Assembly (NCBI GenBank): GCA_023417885.1
Contig: JAEZED010000137.1
Coordinates: 29,116-93,115 of the forward strand
DNA length: 64,000 bases
Source: Planctomycetota bacterium
GTDB lineage: Bacteria > Planctomycetota > Phycisphaerae > Tepidisphaerales > Tepidisphaeraceae
Reading direction: 5' to 3'
The translations under genes and the position numbers were made by a program. The notes under the pieces are model-generated. The model saw only the letters and a program-made list of their open reading frames with translations. It was not told where the DNA came from and did no database searches. Shown piece after piece: positions 16,600 to 25,742 of this stretch. The stretch's first letter is position 1. Every line of letters starts with the position of its first letter.

Positions 16600-17919
16600 T
16601 CAGGCGATGTTGAAGCGTTCCGAGTGCAGCCGCGACAGCGGCACGCCATGGTCGATCAGCGAGCGCTCCACGACGTCCATCATCGGGTCCGGCCCGCACA
16701 CGAAGTATTGCGTCCCCGGCCCTTCGTACTCCCGGATCAGGCGGCCGATGCTCTGGTTTGTCATCAGGCCCGACTCACCCTCCCACCCCGGCGGCGGATG
16801 TTCAGGCAGCAGGACGAGCCGTCCGCCGGTTTCCGCGGCGATGGCAGCAAGTTCCTCGCCGAAGGCGATGCGCTCGAGGTCCCGTCCCCCGTAGACGAGC
16901 TGCCAGCGATGGCGCCGGCCCTCGTCGCGCAGCGTCCGGAGCATGCTGAGGAACGGCGTGATGCCGATTCCGCCGGCGAGCATCACGACGGGCGCATCCG
17001 GGTCGCGCGGGAAGTGGAAGGCGCCGTAAGGCCCCTCGAGCCAGGCGCGCGAGCCGACGCGCACCTGCCCGATGCGCGACGTGTAGTCTCCAAGCTCCTT
17101 CACCGTGAACTCGAGCCGCGAAGGGTCGGTGGCGCTGGAGGCGACGGTGAAGGGGTGTTGCTGGAGCGAGAAGGGGGAATCCTCGATCGTCACCCAGAAG
17201 CACTGTCCTGCTTCGAAGCGCGCTCCCGCGTGACCGTCCGGCGCCAGCGTCAGAGTCCAGAGCCGCTCGGCCTCCCTTCGAACCCCCTGCACGCGCCACG
17301 GGCGACGCAGGACGAGCAGTGGCTTGACGATCCGCGTCTGCACGAGCAGCAGCACCGCGGCGCCGACGACCATGACCCAGAGCCCGCGCTTCCATGGCTC
17401 ATCCGCAAAGCGACCCACCATCAGCGTGTGCGCGAGGCCGATGAGCAGCACCAGCGCCGCCAGCAGCCCGTGAGTCAGGCGCCACCACTCGTACGGCAGC
17501 CGGATGGCCCGGCGCCAGAGCGTGAGCGACACGATCAGCAGAAGGCAGACGATCGCCGTGCCGAGCGCGACGGCGCGAGGAAGGTTCACCGCCGGGTCGA
17601 GGAACGCCAGGGCCCGCCTGCTGTTCAGGATCAGGATCACCGGGTGCGCCAGCACGAACACGAATGCCACCAGCCCCGCCTGGCGATGGAACTGGAGCAT
17701 CCCGTCCATCCCGACGCGCCCCGCGATCCAGCGGAAGCGGGCCGTCAGCGCAAACTGCACCGCCATCATCGACAGACCGATGAAGCCTGCCCCGATGCCG
17801 ACGTCCGACCAGAACCCGCGCGACGACGCTGCCGGCGGGACCAGCATCAGCCCGACCGGCGCGAGCACCATCACGACGTACACCAGCACCCAGATGATGA
17901 CCCTCGGGACGGCGAACAT
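16600..17919 (-). CDS. Ferric reductase-like flavoprotein oxidoreductase
   Basis: A 439-residue protein. The N-terminal half has about six membrane helices with paired histidines (QFHRQAGLVAFVFVLAHPVI) as in ferric-reductase-like haem b domains. The C-terminal half is a ferredoxin-reductase module: FAD loop QQHPFTVASS, then GPYGAFHF, NAD(P) loop LAGGIGITPFLSML, and YFVCGPDPMMD near the end. Such proteins pass electrons from NAD(P)H through FAD and two haems across the membrane to iron, oxygen or another acceptor; the acceptor is unknown. The ATG at 17919 is chosen to begin at the first helix. It is divergent from the TlyA-like gene. Confidence 0.85.
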   Translation of the reverse strand: MFAVPRVIIWVLVYVVMVLAPVGLMLVPPAASSRGFWSDVGIGAGFIGLSMMAVQFALTARFRWIAGRVGMDGMLQFHRQAGLVAFVFVLAHPVILILNSRRALAFLDPAVNLPRAVALGTAIVCLLLIVSLTLWRRAIRLPYEWWRLTHGLLAALVLLIGLAHTLMVGRFADEPWKRGLWVMVVGAAVLLLVQTRIVKPLLVLRRPWRVQGVRREAERLWTLTLAPDGHAGARFEAGQCFWVTIEDSPFSLQQHPFTVASSATDPSRLEFTVKELGDYTSRIGQVRVGSRAWLEGPYGAFHFPRDPDAPVVMLAGGIGITPFLSMLRTLRDEGRRHRWQLVYGGRDLERIAFGEELAAIAAETGGRLVLLPEHPPPGWEGESGLMTNQSIGRLIREYEGPGTQYFVCGPDPMMDVVERSLIDHGVPLSRLHSERFNIA

Positions 17920-18029
17920 ACCGGCACAATGTAACGGTTGACGCCCCTGTCGCGAACCAGCGCTCACCGCGTAAGGCAGTCAATTACCACGCGGCGGACA
18001 AGCCGCACCGCGGGCCGAAGAATCGGGCG

Positions 18030-18617
18030 ATGGCCGAGGCCGATCATCCCTACGTCTCCCGCGGCGGGCTCAAACTGGCGCATGCGCTGGACGTCTTCGG
18101 CGTCGATCCGGCGGGGCGGGTGTGTGCGGATCTCGGTTGCAGCACGGGCGGATTCACCGACGTGCTGCTGCGGCGGGGGGCGGCGCGGGTGTACGCCGTG
18201 GACACAGGGTACGGCGTGCTCGACTGGACGCTGCGCAACGACGACCGCGTCAGGGTGCTGGAGCGCACCAACGCGCTGCACGTGTCGCTGCCGGAGCCGG
18301 TTGCTCTCGTCACGATCGATGCTGGCTGGACGCGACAAGCCAGGATCCTGCCGCACGCGCGGACTCTGTTGGCGCCCGCCGGCGAGATCGTCACGCTCGT
18401 GAAGCCGCACTACGAGGTGGATGCCGACAGCCTTCGCCCCTCCCGCGGCGTGCTGCCCGAGGAACGCCTCGAACCGGTGCTCCAGCACGTGCGCGAGGAG
18501 ATCCGCGCCGCCGGCTTCGAGATCGTTGGCGAAACACCGAGTCCCATTCGCGGCAGCGCCGGAAAGAGCGCCCGCGGCAACGTCGAAGTCCTGATGCACC
18601 TGCGGCCGATGGCCTGA
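18030..18617 (+). CDS. TlyA-like rRNA methyltransferase lacking the S4 domain
   Basis: A 195-residue protein matching the FtsJ-type methyltransferase half of TlyA: YVSRGGLKLAHALDVFGVD, SAM loop ADLGCSTGGFTDVLLRRGA, VYAVDTGYGVLDWTLRNDD, and VKPHYEV. TlyA proteins 2'-O-methylate 16S and 23S rRNA and normally carry an N-terminal S4 RNA-binding domain of about 60 residues, which is missing. The frame is open for only about 30 codons upstream and these do not encode an S4 domain. In the DAGWTRQARILPHA segment the usual DVSFIS-type motif is altered. It may be a TlyA paralogue with a different target. Its stop is adjacent to that of the convergent glycosyltransferase. Confidence 0.8.
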   Translation: MAEADHPYVSRGGLKLAHALDVFGVDPAGRVCADLGCSTGGFTDVLLRRGAARVYAVDTGYGVLDWTLRNDDRVRVLERTNALHVSLPEPVALVTIDAGWTRQARILPHARTLLAPAGEIVTLVKPHYEVDADSLRPSRGVLPEERLEPVLQHVREEIRAAGFEIVGETPSPIRGSAGKSARGNVEVLMHLRPMA

Positions 18618-20084
18618 CTACTGCCTCAGGCCGGCAAGCTCGGAGCGGTCGCCCGCCGCGACGGCGCGCGGCGGCGATCCCGTCGATGCCGGATCGCGCC
18701 CATTGCCGGAAGCTCCCCCTGCAACCGCGGGATGCGACGCCTGGACGGCTTCCCCTGGCGCCGCATCCGGGCCGCCGGTGGTCTGTTCGTGACCCTCGTC
18801 GCCGGTGCGGGGCGTCCGCACCCATTCCCGCTGCGGGTGAAAGAGCCAGCCAACCTGGTTGCGGATCCGGCTGGCGAGGTATCGCGGCAAGCCTATCAGC
18901 GCGACAGCGGGGATCTGGCCCCGCATGTGAGCTGCCCAGGCGACGATCAGCGAGAGCCCCATTGTCCCCACGCCCGCCCCCGCGACGATCGCCGCCGCGG
19001 CGCTGAGCTGGGCGCCCCCGGTCAGATACCACGCCAGCGACAGCACGAGCACGATCAGCAGCTCGGCGCACAGCACCGTCAGCGGCTGGACGAGGTGGTC
19101 GATCCCCATCGCCATGATGCGACCGTCGAGCCGGCGAATGCCCGCCAGGAGCAGCCCCGGCGCATCCCGGAAGACGCTCAGGTGCCCGTGCTCCCATCGG
19201 CGGCGCTGGGCATCGGCATCGGACGCCGCCGCCGGCAGGACGCCGCGGAACTGGGCGTTCGGGCAGAAGCAGGGGGCCTGCCCCTGCCGCGCAAGATCGA
19301 TGCCGAGGCGCATGTCCTCGACAATGTCGCCGCTGGCCAGCGGGGCCCGCGAGATCGCCTCCCACGGGAAGGCCATTCCCGCGCCGAAGAGCGGACACGG
19401 AAGGCCAAGCTGCCACAGGCCCAGCGGACGCACCTTGTTCTTCAGCGTGAACGCAAACCGGCTGACGAGGTCGACGCTGCGCGCCTTCCCCTGCGTGTCC
19501 ATCAGGTACTCCCCCTGCGCCGGCCGGCCCGTCCGCTGAACCTGCCAAACCAGCTCGTCCAGTGCCCCCTGCCGGACTTCAACGTCGGCGTCGGTGAATA
19601 TCACGATCTCCGGCGGGTCGGCCCGCAGCGCGTTCACGCCCGCGTCCAGGGCATACCCCTTTCCGCGGCGCGCGGCATCGGTGCGCTCGATGCAGACCGC
19701 CCCCGACTCGCGGGCCACCGTGGCCGTGTCGTCCTTGCAGTTGTCCGCCACGACCAGCACGCGATCGCGGGATGCCAGGTGCGGCATCAGCGCCGCGAGT
19801 GTTCGCCCGAGCACCGCCTGCTCGTTGTGCGCGGGAATGACCACTGCCACGCGCGGCCGCTCCTCCCCGGGCGCAGGCGCCGACGCCGAGCGCCGTGCGC
19901 TGCGGCGCCCCAGCAGGGAGGCGGCAACCTCAATCGCCAGCACCGCCGTCGGCACAGCCAGGACGGCGGCTATCGCGAGGAGTATGACGTCAACGATGAT
20001 CAAAGCCGATGATCCATCGGAAGGTGACAGCCAAGCGACGACCACGCCGCCTTCGCCGCGGGCCCAGCGGCACCGCCGAGCCAT
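18618..20084 (-). CDS. Membrane glycosyltransferase family 2
   Basis: About 488 residues: one N-terminal helix, a cytoplasmic GT-A domain, two or more C-terminal helices and a Pro/Ala-rich tail. The GT2 motifs are all visible: VAVVIPAHNEQAVL, FTDADVEV (the DxD metal site), VEDMRLGIDLA (catalytic Asp) and QRRRWEHG (the QxxRW motif of processive synthases). It probably makes or transfers a sugar for an exported polysaccharide or glycolipid, using a nucleotide sugar. The ATG at 20084 has GGAG 9 nt upstream; a GTG a little downstream, just before the first helix, is also possible. It follows the GT4 gene on the same strand by 109 bp. Confidence 0.88.
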   Translation of the reverse strand: MARRCRWARGEGGVVVAWLSPSDGSSALIIVDVILLAIAAVLAVPTAVLAIEVAASLLGRRSARRSASAPAPGEERPRVAVVIPAHNEQAVLGRTLAALMPHLASRDRVLVVADNCKDDTATVARESGAVCIERTDAARRGKGYALDAGVNALRADPPEIVIFTDADVEVRQGALDELVWQVQRTGRPAQGEYLMDTQGKARSVDLVSRFAFTLKNKVRPLGLWQLGLPCPLFGAGMAFPWEAISRAPLASGDIVEDMRLGIDLARQGQAPCFCPNAQFRGVLPAAASDADAQRRRWEHGHLSVFRDAPGLLLAGIRRLDGRIMAMGIDHLVQPLTVLCAELLIVLVLSLAWYLTGGAQLSAAAAIVAGAGVGTMGLSLIVAWAAHMRGQIPAVALIGLPRYLASRIRNQVGWLFHPQREWVRTPRTGDEGHEQTTGGPDAAPGEAVQASHPAVAGGASGNGRDPASTGSPPRAVAAGDRSELAGLRQ

Positions 20085-20193
20085 GCGCTCGTTCTCCGGC
20101 GGCGCAGCCCGCGCGGCCGGCCGATACGGCCAGCGTAACAGGCATGAGCACCAGCGTCCATGGTCGCCATGAGGAGGCAGGCGGGCCCCCGCC

Positions 20194-21516
20194 TTACGCC
20201 GGAAAGGTCGCTGAAGGCCTTGGCGACCGCTCGGGGCGGCCCCCTGACTCGACCACCCGAGCCTCCGGCTCGGCCGCGGGGACATGTTCCCCGAAGAGCC
20301 GGATCAGCTTTTCCGCCTCCTTCATGATGTCATGCCGTTCCTGCACCCGCGCCGCGCCGCGGCGGCCCATTTCCGTCAACAACCCGGCCGGAGCCTCGAG
20401 AACCTCCGCCATCGCCCCGGTCAGGGCGTCGGCATCGCCAGCGGGAACGAGCCAGCCGGATTCCCCCGGCCGCACCAGCTCGGGGATTCCCGCCACGTAG
20501 GTCGTGATGCAGGGCCGGCCCAGGGCCAGGCTCTCCATGATCGCCACCGGCAGGCCCTCGGCGAAGCTCGGGAGAACCGTCGCCCGCGACGCCAGGATCA
20601 TCCGCCGAACCTCGGCGTTGCTGGCAAAGCCGTGCAAACGGACAACCTCCTCCAAACCGTGCAGCCGGACGAAGCCCTCGATCTCGCCACGCAACGGCCC
20701 GTCGCCCAGCAGGTGGATCGTGAACCGCTTCCCGGCGTCGCGCAGCCGGCGGGCCGCCTCCACCAGGACAAGCTGTCCCTTCTGCCCCACCAGCCGACCC
20801 ACGCAGACCAGGTCCCGCGATTCCGGCACCGGCTCGGGCGCCTCGGCGGCAAGAAACTGCTCATCCACGCCGCAGTGGACGACCTTCACCTTCGGCCAGT
20901 CCTCGAAATCGACCCACCGCCACATCTGGCTGCGACCGTAGCTGCTGATGCAGACGGCGAAGGCGCTGTGACGCACCTTGTCGCGAAGATGCAGGGCGAC
21001 CACGCGATCGAACTCCTCCGGCCCGTGCGCGGTGAAGCTGTAGGAAGGCCCGCCCAGCAGGCGGCAGAGCAGGACGACCTCAGTCGAGTTCGTGCCGAAG
21101 TGGGCATGCACGTGCGGCACGCCCGCCTCACGGAACAGGCGCTTCAGGCTGGCCGCCTCGGCCAGGTAGACCAGTTGCACCAGCCAGCCGCGATCGCCTC
21201 GCCGCGCGTGGGCCAGGGTCATCCGCAGCGCCCGCCAGAACCTCCTGGGTGAGGTGACGGCGGCGACGAGCGTGTCCTTCAGCAGGACCAGGGCGCCCTG
21301 GTCGAGCACGGCGGTCGATTTCTCCTGCTCCTGCCGGTCGCCCGGGTCGACGAGGTTCCCCTTGTAGCGCCGGACGGTGTAGCGGGCGATCTCCACGCCC
21401 TGCGCCTCGAGCGCGCGGATCTCGCGGCGGATGAACGCCTGGCTCGGCTGCGGGTACTGGTTGACGAGGTAGGCGATCTTCAACGGAGCACCGGATGTGA
21501 GCCGGACGGATCCCAC
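20194..21516 (-). CDS. Glycosyltransferase family 4 (WcaL-like)
   Basis: A 440-residue cytoplasmic GT-B enzyme. The N-terminal LKIAYLVNQYPQPSQAFIRR opening is typical of WcaL/colanic-acid-type GT4 proteins; the C-terminal domain has VCVGRLVGQKGQLVLVEA, FTIHLLGDGPLRGEIE and the E-x7-E-type segment PSFAEGLPVAIMESLALG. It likely adds a sugar from a nucleotide donor to a lipid-linked oligosaccharide. With the GT2 gene just downstream it forms a two-gene polysaccharide unit. The start is taken as GTG at 21516; a TTG at 21483 directly before KIAYLVNQ is equally plausible. Its start region overlaps the upstream leader of the divergent AstE-like gene. Confidence 0.88.
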   Translation of the reverse strand: MGSVRLTSGAPLKIAYLVNQYPQPSQAFIRREIRALEAQGVEIARYTVRRYKGNLVDPGDRQEQEKSTAVLDQGALVLLKDTLVAAVTSPRRFWRALRMTLAHARRGDRGWLVQLVYLAEAASLKRLFREAGVPHVHAHFGTNSTEVVLLCRLLGGPSYSFTAHGPEEFDRVVALHLRDKVRHSAFAVCISSYGRSQMWRWVDFEDWPKVKVVHCGVDEQFLAAEAPEPVPESRDLVCVGRLVGQKGQLVLVEAARRLRDAGKRFTIHLLGDGPLRGEIEGFVRLHGLEEVVRLHGFASNAEVRRMILASRATVLPSFAEGLPVAIMESLALGRPCITTYVAGIPELVRPGESGWLVPAGDADALTGAMAEVLEAPAGLLTEMGRRGAARVQERHDIMKEAEKLIRLFGEHVPAAEPEARVVESGGRPERSPRPSATFPA

Positions 21517-21658
21517 TGTCGCTATCGGACATCGCGCCGGGGCTCTTCACCCGGAAGATTCTCCCGTGCGCCGGCTGTCCGCGTGGCCATCATACGTGGC
21601 ATCGCGAGCGCGGCACCCCGCCTTTGCGGCGTCGGCAGGGACGTTGTATCGTCCCACC

Positions 21659-23137
21659 ATGCCGATTCGTTGTCTTTCGCGGGCGCTGGGGGCGCTGTTG
21701 CTGCTGGTCATCGCCGCCCCTGCTGCGGCGGAGTCGCGGACGGGGACGCTCCTCCCCGACACCCCGTTCGCAACCGAATACCACCTTATCGACACGGGGC
21801 TGGAAGGGCCTTCGGTGGTGGTCGTGGGCGGGCTGAACGGGAACGACCCTGCCGGCGCCCAGGCCGCCGACGAGGCAGTCCGCTGGCCGATCACCCGCGG
21901 CCGGCTGCTCCTGATCCCGCGTGCCAGCGAGGCGGCGCTGCGCAGCGGCACGCGCCAGACACCGATCGGGCCGGACCAGGCGTTGGAACTCAATCGCGCC
22001 TTCCCGCGCGAGAAGGGCGCTTCCGCCTCCGATCCCCTGGCGCAGGCCATCTGGCAGCTCATCCAGGCCCAGGAGCCCGACTGGCTGATCGATCTTCACG
22101 AGGACCCGTCGGTCCGCGGCGCAGGGGGAAAGGGAATCGGATCCTCCGCTGTCTTCGCGGACGACGATGTGACAGCCGAGCTCGCGACGGTAGCGCTCGA
22201 GGCGGTGAACGCCGCCATCGACGACGAGGCCGCCCGCTTCGTGCCTTATCGAGTGAGCGCTTCCAGCGCCGGCCTGCTGCGGGCGGCGGGGGAGCGGCAC
22301 GGCATCCGGTCGATCACCCTCGCCACGACCTCCGTCAAGACGCAGCGCCTGCCGGTTCGCGCACGGCAGCACCGCACGATGCTCGCCGCGATGCTGCATC
22401 ACGTCGGCATGCTGGCTGCGCCCGGCGACCCGGGCGTCACCCGCGCCCCCGGAGCGCGCCTGCGCGTGGCCCTTTACGACGACGGCGGATCACCCAGCAG
22501 CCAGGCGAACCTCGTGGACCGCCCGATCCGACGCACCGGGGCGATCGTTCACCGCATCGACGCCGCCGACATCCGCGCCGGCGCGCTGGACGCCTACGAC
22601 GTCGTCTGCTTCATGGGCGGCTCCGGCAGCGCCATCGCCCGAACCCTTCGCCCGGCGGGAATCGAAGCCGTCCGCCGCTTCGTCGAGGCCGGCGGGGAGT
22701 ACATCGGCGTCTGCGCCGGCGCCTACCTCGCCACTTCCGGCTACGACTGGTCGCTGAAGATCCTCGACGCCCGAACGCTCCACACCGGCAACCAGTGGCG
22801 ACGCGGACGCGGGGAGGTCGTCATCGCCTTCACCGACGACGGCCGCGCAATCCTCGAACTCGAGGAGACGCAGGCGCCCATGAGCTATGTGAACGGCCCG
22901 GTCATCGGCCCCGCCGGGCGCGACGACCTGCCCGACTACCGGATCCTCGCCACCTTCCATACCGAGCTTGCCGAGAACGGCACGCCGCCGGGCCTCATGC
23001 AGGGGACGCCGGCCATCGTCGAGGGTACCTTCGGCGGGGGGCGCGTCATCACCATCAGCCCCCACCCCGAAGGCCGCTCCGCGACCCGCCACATCTTCCT
23101 GGCGGTGCTGGAGCGGGCGATCAGCGCGTCGGACTGA
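21659..23137 (+). CDS. Exported AstE-like (M14) and BPL_N amidotransferase-like fusion
   Basis: A 492-residue protein with a clear signal peptide (residues 1-24, ending PAAAE). Residues about 35-250 resemble the succinylglutamate desuccinylase/aspartoacylase branch of M14 peptidases: VVVVGGLNGNDPAG, LELNRAFP and DWLIDLHEDPS. The canonical zinc motif HxxE in HGNEPAG is replaced by N60-G-N-D63, while H147 is kept. Residues about 265-492 are a biotin-protein-ligase N-terminal (BPL_N) domain with a class I amidotransferase fold: VCFMGGSGSAI, the nucleophile-elbow sequence GVCAGAYLA, and ITISPHPEG. The substrate is unknown; a cell-wall or small amide substrate is one guess. ATG 21659 is chosen for the signal peptide. 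Confidence 0.75.
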   Translation: MPIRCLSRALGALLLLVIAAPAAAESRTGTLLPDTPFATEYHLIDTGLEGPSVVVVGGLNGNDPAGAQAADEAVRWPITRGRLLLIPRASEAALRSGTRQTPIGPDQALELNRAFPREKGASASDPLAQAIWQLIQAQEPDWLIDLHEDPSVRGAGGKGIGSSAVFADDDVTAELATVALEAVNAAIDDEAARFVPYRVSASSAGLLRAAGERHGIRSITLATTSVKTQRLPVRARQHRTMLAAMLHHVGMLAAPGDPGVTRAPGARLRVALYDDGGSPSSQANLVDRPIRRTGAIVHRIDAADIRAGALDAYDVVCFMGGSGSAIARTLRPAGIEAVRRFVEAGGEYIGVCAGAYLATSGYDWSLKILDARTLHTGNQWRRGRGEVVIAFTDDGRAILELEETQAPMSYVNGPVIGPAGRDDLPDYRILATFHTELAENGTPPGLMQGTPAIVEGTFGGGRVITISPHPEGRSATRHIFLAVLERAISASD

Positions 23138-23222
23138 CGCGCCCGCCGTCCGCGCGCTCCCGGCTGGGCCGGGCTTCCGGTGGTGCGCGCCGGATCGCCC
23201 TGGCGCGCACCAGCATGCGCGA

Positions 23223-23238
23223 TGTTCCACGTGGAACA
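23223..23238. promoter_or_regulatory. parS centromere site (ParB binding)
   Basis: TGTTCCACGTGGAACA is a perfect 16-bp palindrome that fits the bacterial parS consensus TGTTNCACGTGNAACA. It lies in the 137-bp gap between two convergent genes, as parS sites can. parS sites nucleate ParB spreading and normally lie near the replication origin. No parA or parB gene is in the window. Confidence 0.75.
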
Positions 23239-23274
23239 ATTCAGCTATGGCGTGCCGCGCGGGCCGATTGCGAC

Positions 23275-24072
23275 TCAGCGCGTCAGGACGCGGTGCGTCG
23301 AACGCTGGGTTACCTTGTCATCAAACGATTCCAGCTTGACCGTGCCCTCCCACATGATTCGCACGGACATGTCAAAGAACAGTCCGTTGGATGCTCCGTT
23401 GTGGCGAGTGTCCGTCATCCGTGATGCGCCCCCGCCAGGTAGGTGGGAAGGTGAGAAGAGATCGTGGTAGACCGGAGATATAATGCCATTGCGACCATCT
23501 AACATCGCCCGTCCACCAACCTGATCCGGCATTTCCACCACAAGCAATACGCCGCTTGGATTCGCCACACGTCCGATCTTGACTGGACCATCCGGATCCC
23601 ATCGCGGCTGGCTTTCAAACTTGAAGGCGTTAACGGCATAGGTGCCAGGCACCTCTCCCGCCAACGGGTGCGCCGGGCAACTGAATACAGAAAACTCCCT
23701 GAGGAACTCCTGGCCGAGCGTCGCGCCCTCCTTAGCGTCATCCCACCGGTCATCCTGTGTGATGTACGGCCCAATGGCTGCCAACCAGTATGGGCGACGA
23801 TCGGGGCGCCAAGCCGTATGATCGCGCGGCACAAAGCCATTATAATCGTTGGCGTAAGCTGAGATGCCGCGCCCAATCTCGCGCAATTGCGAACTGCATG
23901 CCATGGCTCGCGCCTTTGACCGCGCTACTGCAAGAGCCGGCAGCAGTATCGCCAGAAGTAGAGCAACCAGACCAACAACAACCATCAGTTCCGCCAGCGT
24001 CAGACCGGTTCGAACACCCGGGCCGACGTGCGTGGCGGCGGAAGTGGCCGGGATGGAGTGATCGACAGACAT
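23275..24072 (-). CDS. Prepilin-like protein, cassette 1
   Basis: A 265-residue protein with a type IV prepilin N-terminus: a leader ending in G, then LTLAELMVVVGLVALLLAIL with the conserved Glu at position +5. The body has CSSQLREIGRGISAYANDYN, GFVPRDHT, NAFKFES, WDPDGPVK and a C-terminal DTRHNGASNGLFFDMSVRI, a variant of the H-X9-DG signature of planctomycete prepilin-like proteins. It should be cleaved by a prepilin peptidase and sit in the inner membrane or a pseudopilus. It is the last gene of a four-gene operon and a paralogue of the protein at 53699-54469, sharing the motifs just quoted. Confidence 0.85.
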   Translation of the reverse strand: MSVDHSIPATSAATHVGPGVRTGLTLAELMVVVGLVALLLAILLPALAVARSKARAMACSSQLREIGRGISAYANDYNGFVPRDHTAWRPDRRPYWLAAIGPYITQDDRWDDAKEGATLGQEFLREFSVFSCPAHPLAGEVPGTYAVNAFKFESQPRWDPDGPVKIGRVANPSGVLLVVEMPDQVGGRAMLDGRNGIISPVYHDLFSPSHLPGGGASRMTDTRHNGASNGLFFDMSVRIMWEGTVKLESFDDKVTQRSTHRVLTR

Positions 24073-24075
24073 GTG

Positions 24076-24513
24076 CTAACGTGACGGTGGAGAATGTGCC
24101 ATTAGCGCCGCTGGGATCATAAGGGCGATCAGAAAACCATTCCGCACGATACCGAGAATATTTGCACCTTTAGCATTTTGGAAGTGTAACAGCTTCCCCA
24201 TGCATCCGCAATTCGGGGCATCTTTGACGAAAACCATTATAATGAGTATGGCGCTGTAGAGTAATAGAATCGCGACCGTTACTCGAGTAAGCCTCAGCAA
24301 TTGCGGTGGGCCGGACGTGCGAAGCAGAATCGCCAAGCACAGCTCGACGGCGGCGACAGCGATGGCAACAGAAGAGGACAACAACAGAGGAACCGACGCA
24401 AACTCCAAGACCAGCTTGAACTCTGCTGGATATATCAGCTTATAGATCCCCGCGTACGCGAACACCGCGCCGACCACGATAGGACCAATTCTTGCGAGCT
24501 TATTGCGCCACAT
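24076..24513 (-). CDS. MauE/DoxX-like membrane redox protein, cassette 1
   Basis: A 145-residue protein with four predicted membrane helices. The first helix is followed by FAYAGIYKLIYPAEF, as in DoxX/MauE proteins, and the segment APNCGCMGKLL holds the CxC motif seen in MauE-like proteins (usually C-G-C-F-G). MauE is needed for disulfide formation in methylamine dehydrogenase; related proteins are thought to shuttle electrons for thiol oxidation. Here the neighbour two genes upstream is a cysteine-rich secreted protein, which would be a natural substrate. Gaps to both neighbours are 1-3 bp, so co-translation is likely. Confidence 0.8.
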   Translation of the reverse strand: MWRNKLARIGPIVVGAVFAYAGIYKLIYPAEFKLVLEFASVPLLLSSSVAIAVAAVELCLAILLRTSGPPQLLRLTRVTVAILLLYSAILIIMVFVKDAPNCGCMGKLLHFQNAKGANILGIVRNGFLIALMIPAALMAHSPPSR

Positions 24514-24514
24514 G

Positions 24515-25684
24515 TCATGTATTGCTGCCTCTGGTGACTCTCCAACGTACCACCATTCCGATTATCGCGGCCGTAATCACTAGCGCGATCAGGCGATAAG
24601 TCCAGATGGAGGCCCCGGTCTCTTGCACTCCCGGAGCGATCTGCGTGACGAACGCTGCGCGCTGGTCGGCAACGACGAAATCTACCGGAACTTCGACGCC
24701 CAACCATGACTCTTTGAGCCCGGCTATAGCCCCATCAGGGAGAAACTCATACGACTCGATTGCGAAAGTCACTTGAAGGAGTGCAATCGCACGTCCATCG
24801 CGAATCAGATACGAGGTTGCCCGCAAAGACTCGATGACGCCGGACCCGGGCCCCAGCAGGTCGTATTCATCCTCCTTTGAGTCTCGCCACACAGCGATCC
24901 AACTCGGACGGCCGCTTAAGCCGTTAACTTTTGTAGAAGCGGCCACCGGACGCATGAGTCGATCGTAACGGACCTGCCGCTCCAGCACCTTTGTCGCGTC
25001 GTTTGGGAGGCGGATCGTGGCACTATCAGTGACTGAAGTCTGGCCGTCCAGCGTTTCCACACGCTGGTCTCCTTCCCAGCCCTCTTCCGTGCCGGCGTAC
25101 CCGGCAACAACCAGCGGAATCCACTCTTCCATCCCGTCCGCAATGACGAGTTGGAGAAACCGCGTTGGCAGATCGAAGTTCGCGGGCCCAGATGCGAAAG
25201 CGATTGCCCCTGCGTCGCTGAACAGTACCTCCTTGCGGCGGTCGGATAGTCGAATGGCGTCGCCGCCTGCAACGGCCGTATATACTGCTATCTCACCGAA
25301 ATCGTAGATGCGATGCGACGGATGCATCCGCTCCGGTTGGATATCCGCTCGATAAAACGAATCACCCATCCTGATTGCGAATGCTCCAGATGATCGCGGG
25401 CGATGCTCCGCTTGGAACACGACTGTCTGGATCGAGTTGCCCAAGTCCTCGAACTCTACGCGCCCCCCTTCGGGGGCCTCATCTTTTGATGCTCGAAGAA
25501 CCCTAAACGAAACTACTTCATACGTGCCGGTTATCACGACGCCTCTGCCCGCGAGCACCTCCCACGCTGCCGCAGCGTCGGATTGGTTGTCCGATACTCG
25601 GGGGCCAGGCGTCGCCGCCAGCATATCCGCCCATTGACACACTATCAGCAGCACCAGAAATAGAGCAATGTTTCTATGGAGCAT
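24515..25684 (-). CDS. Exported protein with C-terminal membrane anchor, unknown function, cassette 1
   Basis: A 389-residue protein I do not recognise. It has an N-terminal signal sequence (NIALFLVLLIVCQWADMLA), a long extracytoplasmic beta-rich part, and a C-terminal helix (YRLIALVITAAIIGMVVRW) followed by basic residues, so it is probably anchored with its tail in the cytoplasm. No cysteines occur after the signal sequence. The 402-residue protein at 56113-57321 has the same architecture and cassette position, suggesting an equivalent role, although I see no strong identity by eye. Base composition is clearly less GC-rich than in flanking housekeeping genes. Confidence 0.75.
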   Translation of the reverse strand: MLHRNIALFLVLLIVCQWADMLAATPGPRVSDNQSDAAAAWEVLAGRGVVITGTYEVVSFRVLRASKDEAPEGGRVEFEDLGNSIQTVVFQAEHRPRSSGAFAIRMGDSFYRADIQPERMHPSHRIYDFGEIAVYTAVAGGDAIRLSDRRKEVLFSDAGAIAFASGPANFDLPTRFLQLVIADGMEEWIPLVVAGYAGTEEGWEGDQRVETLDGQTSVTDSATIRLPNDATKVLERQVRYDRLMRPVAASTKVNGLSGRPSWIAVWRDSKEDEYDLLGPGSGVIESLRATSYLIRDGRAIALLQVTFAIESYEFLPDGAIAGLKESWLGVEVPVDFVVADQRAAFVTQIAPGVQETGASIWTYRLIALVITAAIIGMVVRWRVTRGSNT

Positions 25685-25742
25685 CTGTTCGATTGTTCGC
25701 GGATACTACGAATGCGTCCCACGCCCTCAACGCCTCTTACTC

